Assembly (NCBI GenBank): GCA_001643675.2
Contig: LSRY02000003.1
Span: 1,850,001-1,914,000 of the forward strand
Direction of reading: 5' to 3'
DNA length: 64,000 nucleotides
Source of the DNA: Monocercomonoides exilis
Lineage: Eukaryota; Preaxostyla; Oxymonadida; Polymastigidae
A program made the position numbers and the translations under genes. Position 1 is the first letter of the stretch, and each line of letters begins with the position of its first letter. Under the pieces are notes generated by a model. It made no database searches. It had not been told where the DNA came from and was given only the letters and a program-made list of their open reading frames with translations. Below, in pieces: positions 21,601-32,754 of the stretch.

Positions 21601-22765
21601 AGAAGCACTGATGATTGAATGCTCATATTGAAGTTAACTCCCTTCATTGCATTCATTAAAAGCTGAGGATGAAGGTAAAGAAGAAGAAGAAGGAAAAGAT
21701 GTGGATGAATGGAAGAGATCTGAACGAAAATAAAATTGGAAATTTGTAGACGTATGAGGATGCTGATGGATATTCGATGTATTCTTTTTTTATCAAAACT
21801 TTGAAAGCTTTTGTGACAACAAAGAAGATAACATTTACAGCTCTTCTTTTTTCCTCCCAGACTATTTCAACGCGTTTTTCTTGTGAAAAAAGAAGAGGAA
21901 GAGTATCTTCTTCATTGAATAGTCAAGACTGTTGTTCAGGTTCAGCAAACGAGTCATATAAATCATCTCCAACAATGTGAACGATTTCTTTATTTATTTA
22001 ATTTAATTTTATTATTATTATTTTGCTTTTTTTTGTATTTATTTTTAATTCTGAAGAGATGGAAATGGTTTATTATGTTTCTTTTTTATTAAACACATAT
22101 AAGCTTGTTCTTCTTCTTCGCCTTCATTTGTTGTTTTAATAATTCCATTTTCCTCTTTTTCAACAAGTTTAATTTCTAACGTTTATTCTATTTTTCGTTT
22201 TGGAGAAAAAAGTTAAAATTGAATCTTTGGATTGAAAAATTGAATTCAGTCGATAAAAAAACAGAAAATGTTATGAAAAGAGAAGATACCATTTTTGCAG
22301 TTGAGAAGATAATTGATAATTGAATATAAGTTTTTCAATGAAAAATTTTTAAAAAGATAAATCATTTTCAGAAGATTTTATAATGATAAATTACATGAAA
22401 GTTATCTTATGTTTAATAATCATTTCACTGGTTTAAAAAAGGAAAAGAAGACTTTCAAGAAATACATTTTTGATAATATCAAATGATTAATACAAAAAGT
22501 GTATTGAAATATTCGAAAAGCAATAATTAATTCGTTTTTGTTTTCTCTCACATTAACATAACACTTCAAAGCACTCGTAATATATTTCTTCAACATTTGC
22601 TTAGAATTATAGTTAATGTGTTGTGAAAGCTAGCAATAAAATTATTGAATTTTTTTCCCAACCTTTCAAATGCCTTCTTTTTCAATTTTTTTCTTTTCGC
22701 TCCTTCCTTTTCATCATCCTCCTCATCTTTCAATTTCTTTGAAACATTTATTTCAAACGCTAAAC
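21601..22765. other. AT-rich stretch, no gene seen
   Basis: No convincing frame. The right end (from 22766) enters the inverted repeat described next. Confidence 0.5.
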
Positions 22766-22968
22766 GGCATAGGTCTAAATTGTACCAGTAGCGAATTTGA
22801 CGTTTTTTAATTTTATTTCACTTTAATATTAATAAACGTAATTAATTAACTCTATTTTATCGAGAAAATCTATGAAATTTGACTTTGAAAAACAATAATA
22901 AAAATTTATGATCGGTCCCAAAAAAATAATTATTATATTTTTCATTTTTTATTTTTGGAGTGTAACGG
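22766..22968 (+). repeat. Left arm of an inverted repeat; duplicated 3' end of a gene
   Basis: Starting GGCATAGGTCTAAATTGTAC, this stretch is the reverse complement of 25216-25030, with few differences over about 190 bp. On the + strand it encodes GIGLNCTSSEFDVF and a TAA. These are the last codons and 3' flank of the minus-strand gene at 25172. The coding part is therefore a detached, inverted gene end, not a transposon terminus by sequence. Confidence 0.75.
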
Positions 22969-23189
22969 AGAAATTTAGTTGTTGTCAGCAAAGATAATGA
23001 TTGTAAAAAATATAATTCTTTGTATATCTTTTATTTATTTATTTTTATGTGTGTAATATTTTTCGTAATCAAAATATATTCGAAATATGATTCTTGCTTG
23101 ATGAAATAGAATTTTTGTCATGAAGCTAAACATCCATTGAATTGAATTCTTTATTTTGGCATTAGAGGATTGGATCATAAACAATTGGA

Positions 23190-24956
23190 TCAGGAACTTA
23201 TTACTCACAGAGATCTTCAATTGATGGAGCGATTTTCATATATAACCTTGGATCGGGAACACTTTCCGTGAAATTTTGTCCGTTTAATTATTGCCATGTG
23301 CATTGTGATGGTGGAGGAATTTTTTGCTATTCGATCAGTTCAGTCAAGGCTGAGAATAATTCGTGCAATGGATGTGTTGCAGAAAAAGATGAAGGAGGAG
23401 AGATTATTGCTCATCCGGTTTAGGAGTGTGTCAGGATCAGTGGTTGAGAATTTTTAAAATACAAAGCAGATAGAATAGGAGGAGGGCTTTATCTTAATTC
23501 TTTTCAGGTTTCTTGTTCTGGATGTATCGGAGCAGAAAGTGGGAAAGGGGAGAGTGCTTGTGTGTTTGAATGCTCATTTACTTCTTACTCACTAACAAGA
23601 AATTATGGTGGAGGAATGAATTGCTCATTTATTCCAGCTACATTGAAAATGAGGAGCATCCAGTTCATTTCATGTTCAGCGGCATCACACGGAGGAGGTT
23701 TGAGATTGCACCCAAATAGACAAACATCACAAAATGATATTATTTATTGCTATTTTCTTTTCTTCCATGAATGCAAATGCTCGGCCAATCCACCATACAG
23801 GCATGACATTGCATATGCAGATCATTACAGTCTTTATTTAGAGTCAGGGAATCCGTTCTTCGAGTGCTATTCTACAAATGCTGATGATAGGAGATTATTT
23901 TATGAACACTATGATGGTTCTAATTGGGTGTACAAGCACACAGAAAAGTGGAATTGGCTGAAGAGAGGGATTCTCAATCGATTTGTGGCAGTGACTTGTG
24001 GTGGCGAAGAAGAGTTGTGCGGGGCAAATGAAACATTTCCTTGTCTAACAGTGAAGAAGGCCTTCGAGATCTGTGAGGTGCAGATTAGCTTGACAATCAC
24101 GCTGCTGGAAGGGGATCACACAAGCGAGGCAACAACAATTGAGATTGGGATAAAAAAGATTTCAGTCATTGGGGCTGGTAAAGAGAAAAGTTCGATTGGA
24201 ACAGGGGCACTTTCATCATCATCAGCAGTAAGAACGTTGTTCAGTGTGACAACAGGTCATCTTGGAATGAGTCATTTAAAAGTTGATTGTAACTCAAATA
24301 TAAATCCTTCACCGAGTGTGGCTGTGGTATCTGATGGGAGTGGGTCACTCTCATTGGAAGATGTTGTGATCACCACAAGTAAAACAGGAGACTATGTGAT
24401 GTCTTCGTCAGTGTTTGTGGTGCCGCTGTCGCAGCTGTTGACCGATGTGGAGATCAAGGATATGAATGTCTCAAAACCATTGTTCTATGAGCCGAATCAA
24501 TCTTCTCCTTCTTCTTCTTCATTGTCGTCATTGTCGTCATCTGCACTGTATCTGACAGCCACTTTTTCTGGAGAAAGCATGATTGCGAACTTGTCTGTGA
24601 AGAATGTGAGGTTGATTGAAGGAGATGAGGTGGTTGTGGCAAAGAGTGTGGCAGAAGGGGAAACATTTGTTGTTCAGAATGTGACAGTCGAGGATTGTGA
24701 GTGTGAGAATGGCAGTGGTGGTGGGATCAAGGTTGAGTTAGAAACAGATTCAAGCAAATTTTGCACTGGAACATCCACATTGCAAGATGGAGAACAAAGA
24801 AGGTTTGTGTATGAAATTTTCTCAATTAAATGGCAATGTTATTCACACTGTTTTTATAAAAAAATTTTTTATTCTATGCATTATTTTCAAAATGCGCAGA
24901 ATGTTAATATAAAAAAAAGAAAACAAAACATAAACAAGTCCATTCTTTTTGATTAG
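23190..24956 (+). pseudogene. Beta-helix surface protein relic (truncated, with stops)
   Basis: The 5' part (23190-23560) reads SSIDGAIFIYNLGSGTLSVK, CHVHCDGGGIFCY, then a TAG and a TGA, then IGGGLYLNSFQVSCSGC. The 464-codon block after it (23562-24956) has repeated CSF...NYGGGMNCS and CSAASHGGGLRLH beta-helix rungs, and one CGANETFPCLTVKKAFEICE motif equal to the CG....PC modules of the large protein at 45.6-54.4 kb. There is also a Ser tract at about 24500. It ends without the membrane segment or kinase tail and dissolves into A/T-rich sequence near the right inverted-repeat arm. It is a non-functional relative of the surface family. Confidence 0.75.
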
Positions 24957-25029
24957 AAGTCATGCAAAAACAGAAAAACAAGACAATTGCAAAATTTTTT
25001 ATTCAAAATATAGAGCGAATAAGTACATA

Positions 25030-25216
25030 AAACAAAAAATGAAAAATATATAAATAATTTATGGGTCCGATTATTAATTTTTATTATTGTTTTTCAAAGT
25101 CAAATTTCATAGATTTTCTCGATAAAATAGAGTTAATTAATTACGTTTATTAATATTAAAGTGAAATAAAATTAAAAAACGTCAAATTCGCTACTGGTAC
25201 AATTTAGACCTATGCC
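25030..25216 (-). repeat. Right arm of the inverted repeat (3' end of the minus-strand gene)
   Basis: Pairs with 22766-22968. It covers the last codons and 3' flank of the gene at 25172-26043, which is in its natural context here. This arm is therefore the likely source and the left arm the copy. Confidence 0.7.
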
Positions 25217-26043
25217 CGCTAAACTTTCATATGTCACTCCGTCATTCAATGTTGGTTGATAAATTTCTTTGAAGATGAGACTCACAGCTCCTCTTTTCAG
25301 CAAGTCTTCAACTTTCACATTTCTGTTATTCACAGAATTTCGAAATGATTCAATACATTTGTTGCTAAAGTCTCTGTAATTACACTTTGCTGCTCGAAAT
25401 ACCTTCACAAAGCTGCCAGTTAGTTCAAAAAGTTCTTCGTTCCGCAATTTGTTTGAGTATAAGGAATAAAAAAATTCATTGAACCATCTCTCGATAACAA
25501 GCTCTTCTTTCGTTTCTTCTTTGTTCATTTCCACTCCTCCTTTTTTCTTCCAGTCAATGCATCTTGTCAGATCTTCCAATTCTCTTGCTGCTTCTCTCGC
25601 TAAATGCAGATCATTCACAATAATTTCTTCCAAGCTATTATCAACCAAAAGAAAATGAATAAAAAAACTCCCAAGCAGACTGATAGGCAAGGCGTGTCGG
25701 ATTGTGATGCTCTTGATGATAACGTATGATCTCTTTGATTTCATTTAAATATAGTTCTTGTTTCACTTTCTTATCAGAATTAAAAAAATAATAAATAACA
25801 TCAAATAAGAAATAGCAATGCTCATACGTTACTCCCAAAATTGCTCAAAGCCAAAAAAAGTCATTTCCACTTCTTTTTGAGTCTCTGAGCGATGCTCTTT
25901 GTTAAAGGAAATTCATAGCCTATGCTTAGTGTTTTGTGCATAATCATTTCAATCGTCCAATTTAGAAAACAATTCTGAAATGTTTTAAATATAGAGAAGA
26001 AATGAAATAAACAAGAATTCAAAATAGAAGAAATCGCAAACAA
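25172..26043 (-). pseudogene. Multicopy unnamed helical family, member 1 (frame-broken)
   Basis: The minus strand reads VTYEHCYFLFDVIYYFFNSD, KKVKQELYLNEIKEIIRYHQ and LAYQSAWEFF. After a frame change at a T-run it continues NSLEEIIVNDLHLAREAARE, LEDLTRCIDWKKKGGVEMNK and EETKEELVIERWFNEFF, through to PTLNDGVTYESLAGIGLNCT and a TAA. It matches the + strand member at 36068-37134 block for block (LHFAREARREIEDLSKCVDW, MNKEETKEEVILTRW). The all-helical pattern suggests an armadillo-like or helical-bundle protein. The function is unknown. The start is unclear: an upstream TGA separates it from 25861-26043. Confidence 0.6.
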
Positions 26044-27043
26044 GTATGTTTTTCAATTACAGATTGCTCCTGCATGCTTGCAAGAATGAATCATTTTTTA
26101 AAATGAACATTTTCATCATTAATATTGAATGAGCGAATCTTTGGATATAAGAAATTTGAGTAAAATAATAACTTAAAAAAGCACAAAACTTTCACTGCAC
26201 TTTCACTTGCTTTGAGTATTGGATATAATAAATAAGGTGTTTAAATGAAATATTTTATATATTTATTTATTTGTGATATTATGGTATTAAAATGAACTTT
26301 TTTTCATCACTAATTAATGCTAAAGATTTTTGTCCAATAAAAATGTTTCATATAAATTAATTAAGTAAAACTAATTTATAATTTTGATTCAATTCCTTTT
26401 CTATTCTTTCCATTTAATTCTTTGCTTAAAACTGGATTTAAATGATTTTTTTTTTAAATCGTCATGTGACTAAAAGCAAATTTAAAGATTTATATAATTA
26501 TTTATACATGTATTTCATATGTTGTGCGTCTTTCATTAAGTCAAAATTTGAATTGTTTCGAAGTCGAAAAATTTTATTGAATAATTATGATTTCAAAAAT
26601 ATTGTGCCAATTTTTAAATACAAATATTCTAAATATTTCTATTTATTCTTTTGCTGTGAATTTTTATATTTACAAATGAATTATTTATTTAAAACAATAT
26701 TTTAGTTGTGATAGAGATGCTAATTTCTTGTTATTGAATATTTTTTAATCATTTTTTTAAAAGAATTATTATTTAATTGTTTGATGTGAATTTTTTTTCC
26801 TGATGATGTGGAAAAGGAGATAAAATTCATGTCAGTTTTGAACTGTCGGAAATTTTCAGAAGGATAATTTTGAATAATAAAAATTCATTTTTGGAAGCTC
26901 TTTGAATTTTTTATTTGTCAGTTTTTCTTGGAATGAACACAAAGCCATAAAAAAAATTAAAAAAAATAGTATAATAAATTCAAACAACAGCATATTAATT
27001 TCTAATGCCATCAAACCATTATTAAAATACTTTCAAAATAAAA
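26044..27043. other. AT-rich stretch, no gene seen
   Basis: Only a Phe/Tyr-rich A/T translation (26442-26705, +). No conserved motif is visible. The left end of the second USP transposon copy must lie in its right part. Confidence 0.5.
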
Positions 27044-28977
27044 ATGTCTTTTTCTAAACCTCAATCAACTCTTAATTCTCGATACAAAGTAATTTGGAAC
27101 GAAATAAAACTACTTGGTGGAGATGACGTGGATTCGTTGCTTGCCTATATGTTTTACACTTACAGGTAATCATCTTCAGTAATTAATGATTTGCTGAAGT
27201 CTTTGAATGGTTTGGTTTTATATTTTTTAGTATTGTGTTAAAAATATTATTTTAATTTTCTGTTATTTTTTTCTTTTTAATTTGTTTATTATTAATTTTT
27301 TTGAAACAGAATATCACATAAAGCTGCTGGAAGACCTGGCTGTGGTGTACAACAACGCTCCGTTGCACACTCAGACAACAATGCTTCAAGCGCTGTCACG
27401 CAACACATCATTATCCGATTTACAAGACTATGGATATGATGTCACAGAGGGGAAATTTATTTACTCGAAGCAAACGCTGAAGAAAAACCAAGGTTTCATC
27501 ATTCCGCCTCAGAAACCTCACCATCCGTCTTGCAAAAGTGGTTTGTGTTTATTAAAATTTTTTCAAATAATTTTCTCTGTTTATTTTAGGCTTAAATGAA
27601 CAGGAATGGGAAAAGGGCAACAACTGGATGTTAGCCCATTCAACTGAAGCCTCCACTTCGCTTCAGTCAGCAAAGAAAAAGCAGCGGGCTGAGCTGGACT
27701 GTGCGAGATTTATTGACGAAGCAGCGTGGGATGAAGAAATTATTACGGAAAATTCTTCTTCAATTAAAAAACAATCTTTTTCTTCATAAAAAACACATCA
27801 ACAGAATAAAAAATCTAATCCCATTTCAGAAAAAAATTCTCCTTCAACAAATTCTTCTCCATCTCAAGCTGTTGATGCTCCAATCAACACTCCAATAAGA
27901 AGAGAAAGTGGTTCAACAAAAAGAAAAACAAATAAATCACATCAAAAACGTCACTCATCTCCTTCACCTATTCCAATTCACAAATTTTTCAAAATAAAAC
28001 AATCCTCATCCACTTCCTCATCTTCCTCATCTTCCTCATCTTCCTCATCTTCCTCATCCTCCTCATCCTCCTCATCCTCCTCATCCTCCTCATCCTCCTC
28101 ATCATCCTCATCCTCCTCATCTTTCAAAAAGAAACAAAAAGATAATTAAAATTCTTTTTCTATTGAAGAATCTTCAACTTCCTTTTTCAACGATGATGTG
28201 TGTGTTAGTGATCAATTAATTGAATGTGCCACTTCACCGACTCTAATTCCACCACAAGCATTTCAAAATCTTTTTTCATCATTTTCAAAAGAGAACAACA
28301 CTTATTCGTCTCAACATAACACACCAGCCGATGAGAATGTTATTTCGCATCATGAAAATACTGCGCAGATCACGATAAATAACAATCAAACAGATTTTCC
28401 TCATTCAAATTCTTCTCATTCTTCATCAACCTCTTCAAAAATTATATCATCAGATTCTTCTTCATCAACATCAATAAAAGGATTAATCAATTTAGGAAAC
28501 ACATGCTATCTAGCATCTCTTCTTCAATGCTTCTCTTCGATAACCTCTCAAAAACCATTCATATTTAAAAAGCAAACAGCAATAAAAACAATACCTTCTC
28601 GTGTTTTGAGTGTTTGTCAGCAACTTGCCAAAGATAATTCATCAGTGCGTTCGTGGGTCCCATCACTGATCAACAAATGGGAAACATTTTGCGGATACGG
28701 TAGCAGGCAGCAACAGAATGTGATAGAAGCATTTGAAAATCTTCATCAACTTCTTCAAAATAATAAGATATTTGAAAAGGATACCTTCAATCCAGTGCTC
28801 ATTACACATATCAAATGTCAAAAATGTCAAAAAGTTTCTTATCATTTTAATGAATCTTGTTGCAATGTTATCATCAATACATCATCACCTCACAAAGGTT
28901 TATCTTCATTTTTTGCAACAGAAATTTTGGATGGAAAGAACAATGTTTATTGCGATGAATGCAATGAGAAATGCTGA
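27044..28977 (+). pseudogene. USP transposon, copy 2 (truncated)
   Basis: Exon 1 starts at ATG 27044 (MSFSKPQSTLNSRYKVIWNE) and ends at 27165 before GTAATC. Exon 2 has KLLEDLAVVYNNAPLHTQTT and TSLSDLQDYGYDVTEGKF, ending at 27540. A 49-nt intron (27541-27589, GTTTGT...TTTTAG) keeps frame into GLNEQEWEKGNNWMLAHSTE. The frame then continues, broken only by TAA at 27787 and TAA near 28147, through a long poly-Ser tract into a USP domain: LINLGNTCYLASLLQCFSS (Cys box), CQKCQK and CDECNEKC (Zn sites). It stops at 28977 before any His box, and a Merlin end fragment follows. N-terminal region and USP are fused here too. Confidence 0.75.
28009..28122 (+). repeat. TCATCC/TCTTCC microsatellite encoding poly-Ser
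   Basis: About 110 bp of tandem TCA/TCC/TCT triplets and hexamers in the reading frame of USP transposon copy 2. Copy 1 has no counterpart, so the tract grew after the copies separated. Confidence 0.85.
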
Positions 28978-29049
28978 GCTGCTCGATGGGAGGAAATGGC
29001 TGCATTTCCAGAGGTTCTAGCCATCTGTCACGAATGCCCTGAAACTACT

Positions 29050-29200
29050 TGGGCAAGTTCCAAGTATATGGACCATCGATAAAAAATTCTTTTCATAAAG
29101 AATACGAAAGAAAACGTCATATTAATAAATTAAAAATTAGTTTTATTTGTCGAAAATGCAATGTTAATAACTTTCGATTTTTTCATTTGATCTATCCCAT
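29050..29200 (-). mobile_element. Merlin-related end fragment (about 145 bp), inverted
   Basis: Reverse-complemented, this runs from TATGGGATAGATCAAATGAA to CCATATACTTGGAACTTGCC. It matches 32755-32900 of the Merlin element nearly base for base, then stops. The same segment, more diverged, recurs at 38336-38484 and also ends at AACTTGCC. It abuts the truncated USP transposon copy and may mark the event that removed its 3' half. Confidence 0.75.
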
Positions 29201-29559
29201 AAATATTTTCAAACTTTCCTATTTTTATTTCGTTTTAATTGTGAAGGCTTGGAGCTTTATCATTACATAACAAGGAATAAAATAGTTTTATATTTTTATT
29301 GTTTGCAAAAAACTTTTTGATAAATTTTCACATCATCATTTTTGACTGTTATTATTTAAAACTAATAAAATCTTTGTGCTTTCATTCAATTTTGTTAATT
29401 TCTTACCAAAAATTTGGATATTAATTACATTGAATCAAAGCAAACTTTTTAAAAATGATGTTCTGCAACATTTGATTTATTGATAAATATTTCAAACTGA
29501 ATTTAATCAAGAACTTTTATGGAAGAAATCCAGAAAATTGCAGCGATCAGGCATCTGCT
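29201..29559. other. AT-rich spacer
   Basis: Nothing recognisable. It separates the Merlin fragment from the 3' end of the minus-strand beta-helix relic. Confidence 0.5.
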
Positions 29560-32234
29560 CCCATGTGCGATATTAAAGATGTATGACTTGCATTTGATGA
29601 TGAATTTGGTAACTGAGAGGAAACTGTGGTCACGACAAATAAAGATAGCTCTTTGAAGTTGACTTTAATCAATTTATCAGTGGAACCTGAGAAAATCTCT
29701 ATGAAGGATTTGCCTTTTTTTTGTTTTAATAAAGATAGCGAAGAATACAAAGATGAAGGAGATTCAGATGAAGTCAAAGCAAAAGAAATCCAAACATATT
29801 TCTTTTCACCAAATGCTTCTGCTGATGGCTGTTTCCTTGATTCCTGCAAGTTGATTACAGAGAAAGAAACATTATTAAAACATCAACAATTACACACAAC
29901 ACAAATAATTGTATTTGCCAACTTCTCTGACTCTTCTGACGTAATTACGCAGTCGCCCAGCGTCAGATTTCCGATCCTCACGTCAAAGACAGAGCAATGC
30001 GCTGAAGCGAAGCTGGGGCAGAAGACGATGTCCATCCCCAAAATGCTACACTTCTCAAACAAGAATACAACACAATCGGCACTTCCGTACGTCTAACCAA
30101 TTTTTGAGTTGAACTCAAAAACAGCTGGGCTGCCTCCGACTGTCCGCACCTTTGCTGACGAAATGGCTGTCTCTGTTGAAACAACTTCCTTCTTCACCAC
30201 CAGTACGTTCTGGAACGGCTCGTTGTTCAGATGCCGCACAGCCTCATTCAGCGTCTCACACTAGTCTTCTCTTCGCCCACAGTCCTTCTCGTTCTTCCCG
30301 TTCTCTCCTGGCACAAATATCCGCTCTGACTTGTAGAACACAATTAATAGCACCAAATCAATCGGATCATCATGAGCATTGTCTATCCCGAAGATCGCTT
30401 TATCTCTGTCAAATGCCAACTCGCAGAAATCCATCACAAACAGAGCCTCGTTGATCTGCTCAGCAATCGATCGGCAGACAATGTGAAAATCCTTCGCCAC
30501 ACTCTCTTTGTTCAATTTTAACTGAATCAATTAAAATTTGACCAGCAGCGCCTTCGATTTCTCCGCAGACTGAACATCTGAATGTTCTGGATCGTCCAGG
30601 CAGCTCAATGCAATTGCGCCTCCTCTGCCTTCACTCGTTGAGCACGCACATGTCACAAAAGACGACAGATTCGCCAGCACACTGCCTTCATTTGCCCAGC
30701 TGTCAGCCAGCCCGCCCGCCTTCTCCTTCATCCACACACAAAACGCACCTCCCAGAAGAGACTCGCTGTTGCAGTCGCTGAATGTCGAGTTTTCCATCGT
30801 CAGCTCCACAGACAGCCCGCTCTCATAAGAAATGATCGATGCCTTTGCATTTGTGCTGCGGATGAGATGCCACTGAAGATTCTCCAATCTGATTTCGCTC
30901 TCTTCTTTGCTCGCTTTCGTTTCTATGTCATTCCTTGATAAACTTGATTCCTCATCCCCCTTCTCTTCTGCATCGCCCACAGAAATAAACTATCCATCTG
31001 CAAAATTCAGAACATCAACAGAAAACGCACTCGCCACAAAATGTGCAGCCGGCGCGGCAAGTCGGATGGCTGATGTCGCAAAGTATAGCTCGACCATTTT
31101 AGACTATTCAATCGAAAGTGTTCCAGACGAAACATGGAAAAGCACAAACGCAATGCCTTCTTCTGCTGTCTGCATCGCAAAGGAGCATTTGTTAAGCGTG
31201 GCTGTTCCTGTCTCAGTGAAAAGAAGTTCCTTTTGTGGTGTTTCGAAAAATGAAGGCAGGCAGAAGTTGATGGATGTGAATGTGAGTATAAGCTTGTTTG
31301 TGAGCGCAGCCTCAGAAGGCTCAGAAAGAGATTGAATAGCTTTTCCCACAATGATTGTGCATTCATCTGAGGAAGGCTCATCAGAGGAAGAGGAGGAAGA
31401 AGAATAACCAGGAGAAGAAGGAACAACTGAACTTATTGAGCTGTTTGAAAGGTCCCACTCGTCTGAAATGGCAGCACTTGTGTTGGTTTTGATTTCTCTG
31501 AACTGAATTCCTTCTCTGAAATGCCTCATCCCTTCCCAAAACGACAGACAAGGCTCTCTTTCTGATCCGCACCCGTGGATGTCTCTTCCACTCGACGACA
31601 CAACAACAGAAGTGTCTGTGTGCTCAATCAGCAGCTTGTCCAATGATATGCCTTCTGTAAAGTTCTCTTTGTCTGCCCCAAAGAAAGCTGTTGTATTCTT
31701 CCATTCAGTCCAATCAAACATCAACCTTTCAATGACAACTGAAGAATTCAAATCCTAGCTCAATATGAACACATTTCTGCCTTTAAGTGCTTCATTCTCA
31801 GAAAACACCAAGTTAGACAAAGAGAACAGATAGATCGAATAGCAGAAGCTCAAATACAAAAACCCTCCTTTTCCTTTGAAAGTCGAACAGACACAAACAA
31901 CTCAGAATTCACTCCCTTCCTCAGATCATTCGCCACAATAAACATGTCTCTTCCCTGGTGTGCCTTGTTTCCTCCAACACTTATCTCTGAAAATGAATAT
32001 CTGTCATTGTTGTCTGTTGCACATGTCAAATTGATTCCTCCGCCACATCCTTCAAAACTGCTGCAGATGCTGTTCGTCACCCCAACATTGCTCATCTTCA
32101 GCTGTCCATCTGCCCCTTTCAGCTCAAAAGTCATCTCTCCTCCTTTTTTGAATCCTTCTGAGCCGATTGCTTGGAACGTGCAACAACTTCGATTTCGTAG
32201 CTGTTCTGAAGAGAGAATATCGAAGAGCATGGAT
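29560..32234 (-). pseudogene. Beta-helix surface protein pseudogene
   Basis: Minus-strand blocks in order: KMSNVGVTNSICSSFEGCGG with GINLTCATDNNDRYSF (about 31980-32100); HQGRDMFIVANDLRKG; DIHGCGSEREPCLSFWEGMR (CG....PC module, about 31530-31590); a Ser tract; TFSDCNSESLLGGAFCVW; CACSTSEGRGGAIALSC; and, after an in-frame TAA at about 30537, KDFHIVCRSIAEQINEALFV. Further blocks follow to about 29560 with additional TAG and TGA stops. All belong to the family of the 2,910-aa protein. No membrane segment or pseudokinase is found. The multiple in-frame stops mean it is a pseudogene. Confidence 0.8.
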
Positions 32235-32754
32235 TTAATGCTCCATTGTTGACTCTGCTGAATGAAGAAGATTACAATAGAAGAACAAATGTTGAAAAAT
32301 CCTCTTTATCTTTGTATTTTCAGTTTTTAAGTTTTTCCTTTTTAAAAATTAATGTAAATAAATGTTTTTATTTATGAATGTTATTTTGCTTAAGATTCTG
32401 ATTGTTCAATAGAGTGAGAATCAATATCATCGATGAAATAAACAAAAAACTGAAATTTGTTTAATTCATTCTTGAATAGGTTTAATTTGCAAAAAAGCTG
32501 TGATCCTTTCACATTTGATTATTTTTTGATGTTAAATGTTGTCAATGCACACTTTAATGCTGGAAATAGCCTGTGCAAAAGTGAAAATCAATTGTGTAAC
32601 TTTCGTCAGAAAAAACATTGAAAAGAGTTTACGTATAATATTTTTGTATTTCTTAAAAAATGAACACAACAAAAACTCAAATGAAAAAATGTATAACGTG
32701 TTCAATTGAGAAAAAATGAAAGAATAAAAAACAATAATAGTTTGAAAATATATA
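32235..32754. other. AT-rich spacer upstream of the Merlin element
   Basis: No frame is visible. The 5' terminus of the Merlin element should lie near its right edge. I could not find a matching inverted repeat downstream of 33700. Confidence 0.5.

Noticed and set aside
22766-25216. The 23-25-kb inverted-repeat pair as a transposon with terminal inverted repeats
   Set aside because: The coding part of the arms is the 3' end of a neighbouring gene, no target duplication is visible, and no transposase lies between. An inverted duplication explains the structure better.
27787-28149. In-frame TAA codons in the USP copy, suggesting TAA/TAG = Gln as in Streblomastix
   Set aside because: The 2,910-aa gene and the 1,640+-aa UBE2O-like frame contain many Gln codons but no in-frame TAA or TAG. 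TGA stops also interrupt relics. The standard code fits better and the TAAs are read as nonsense mutations.
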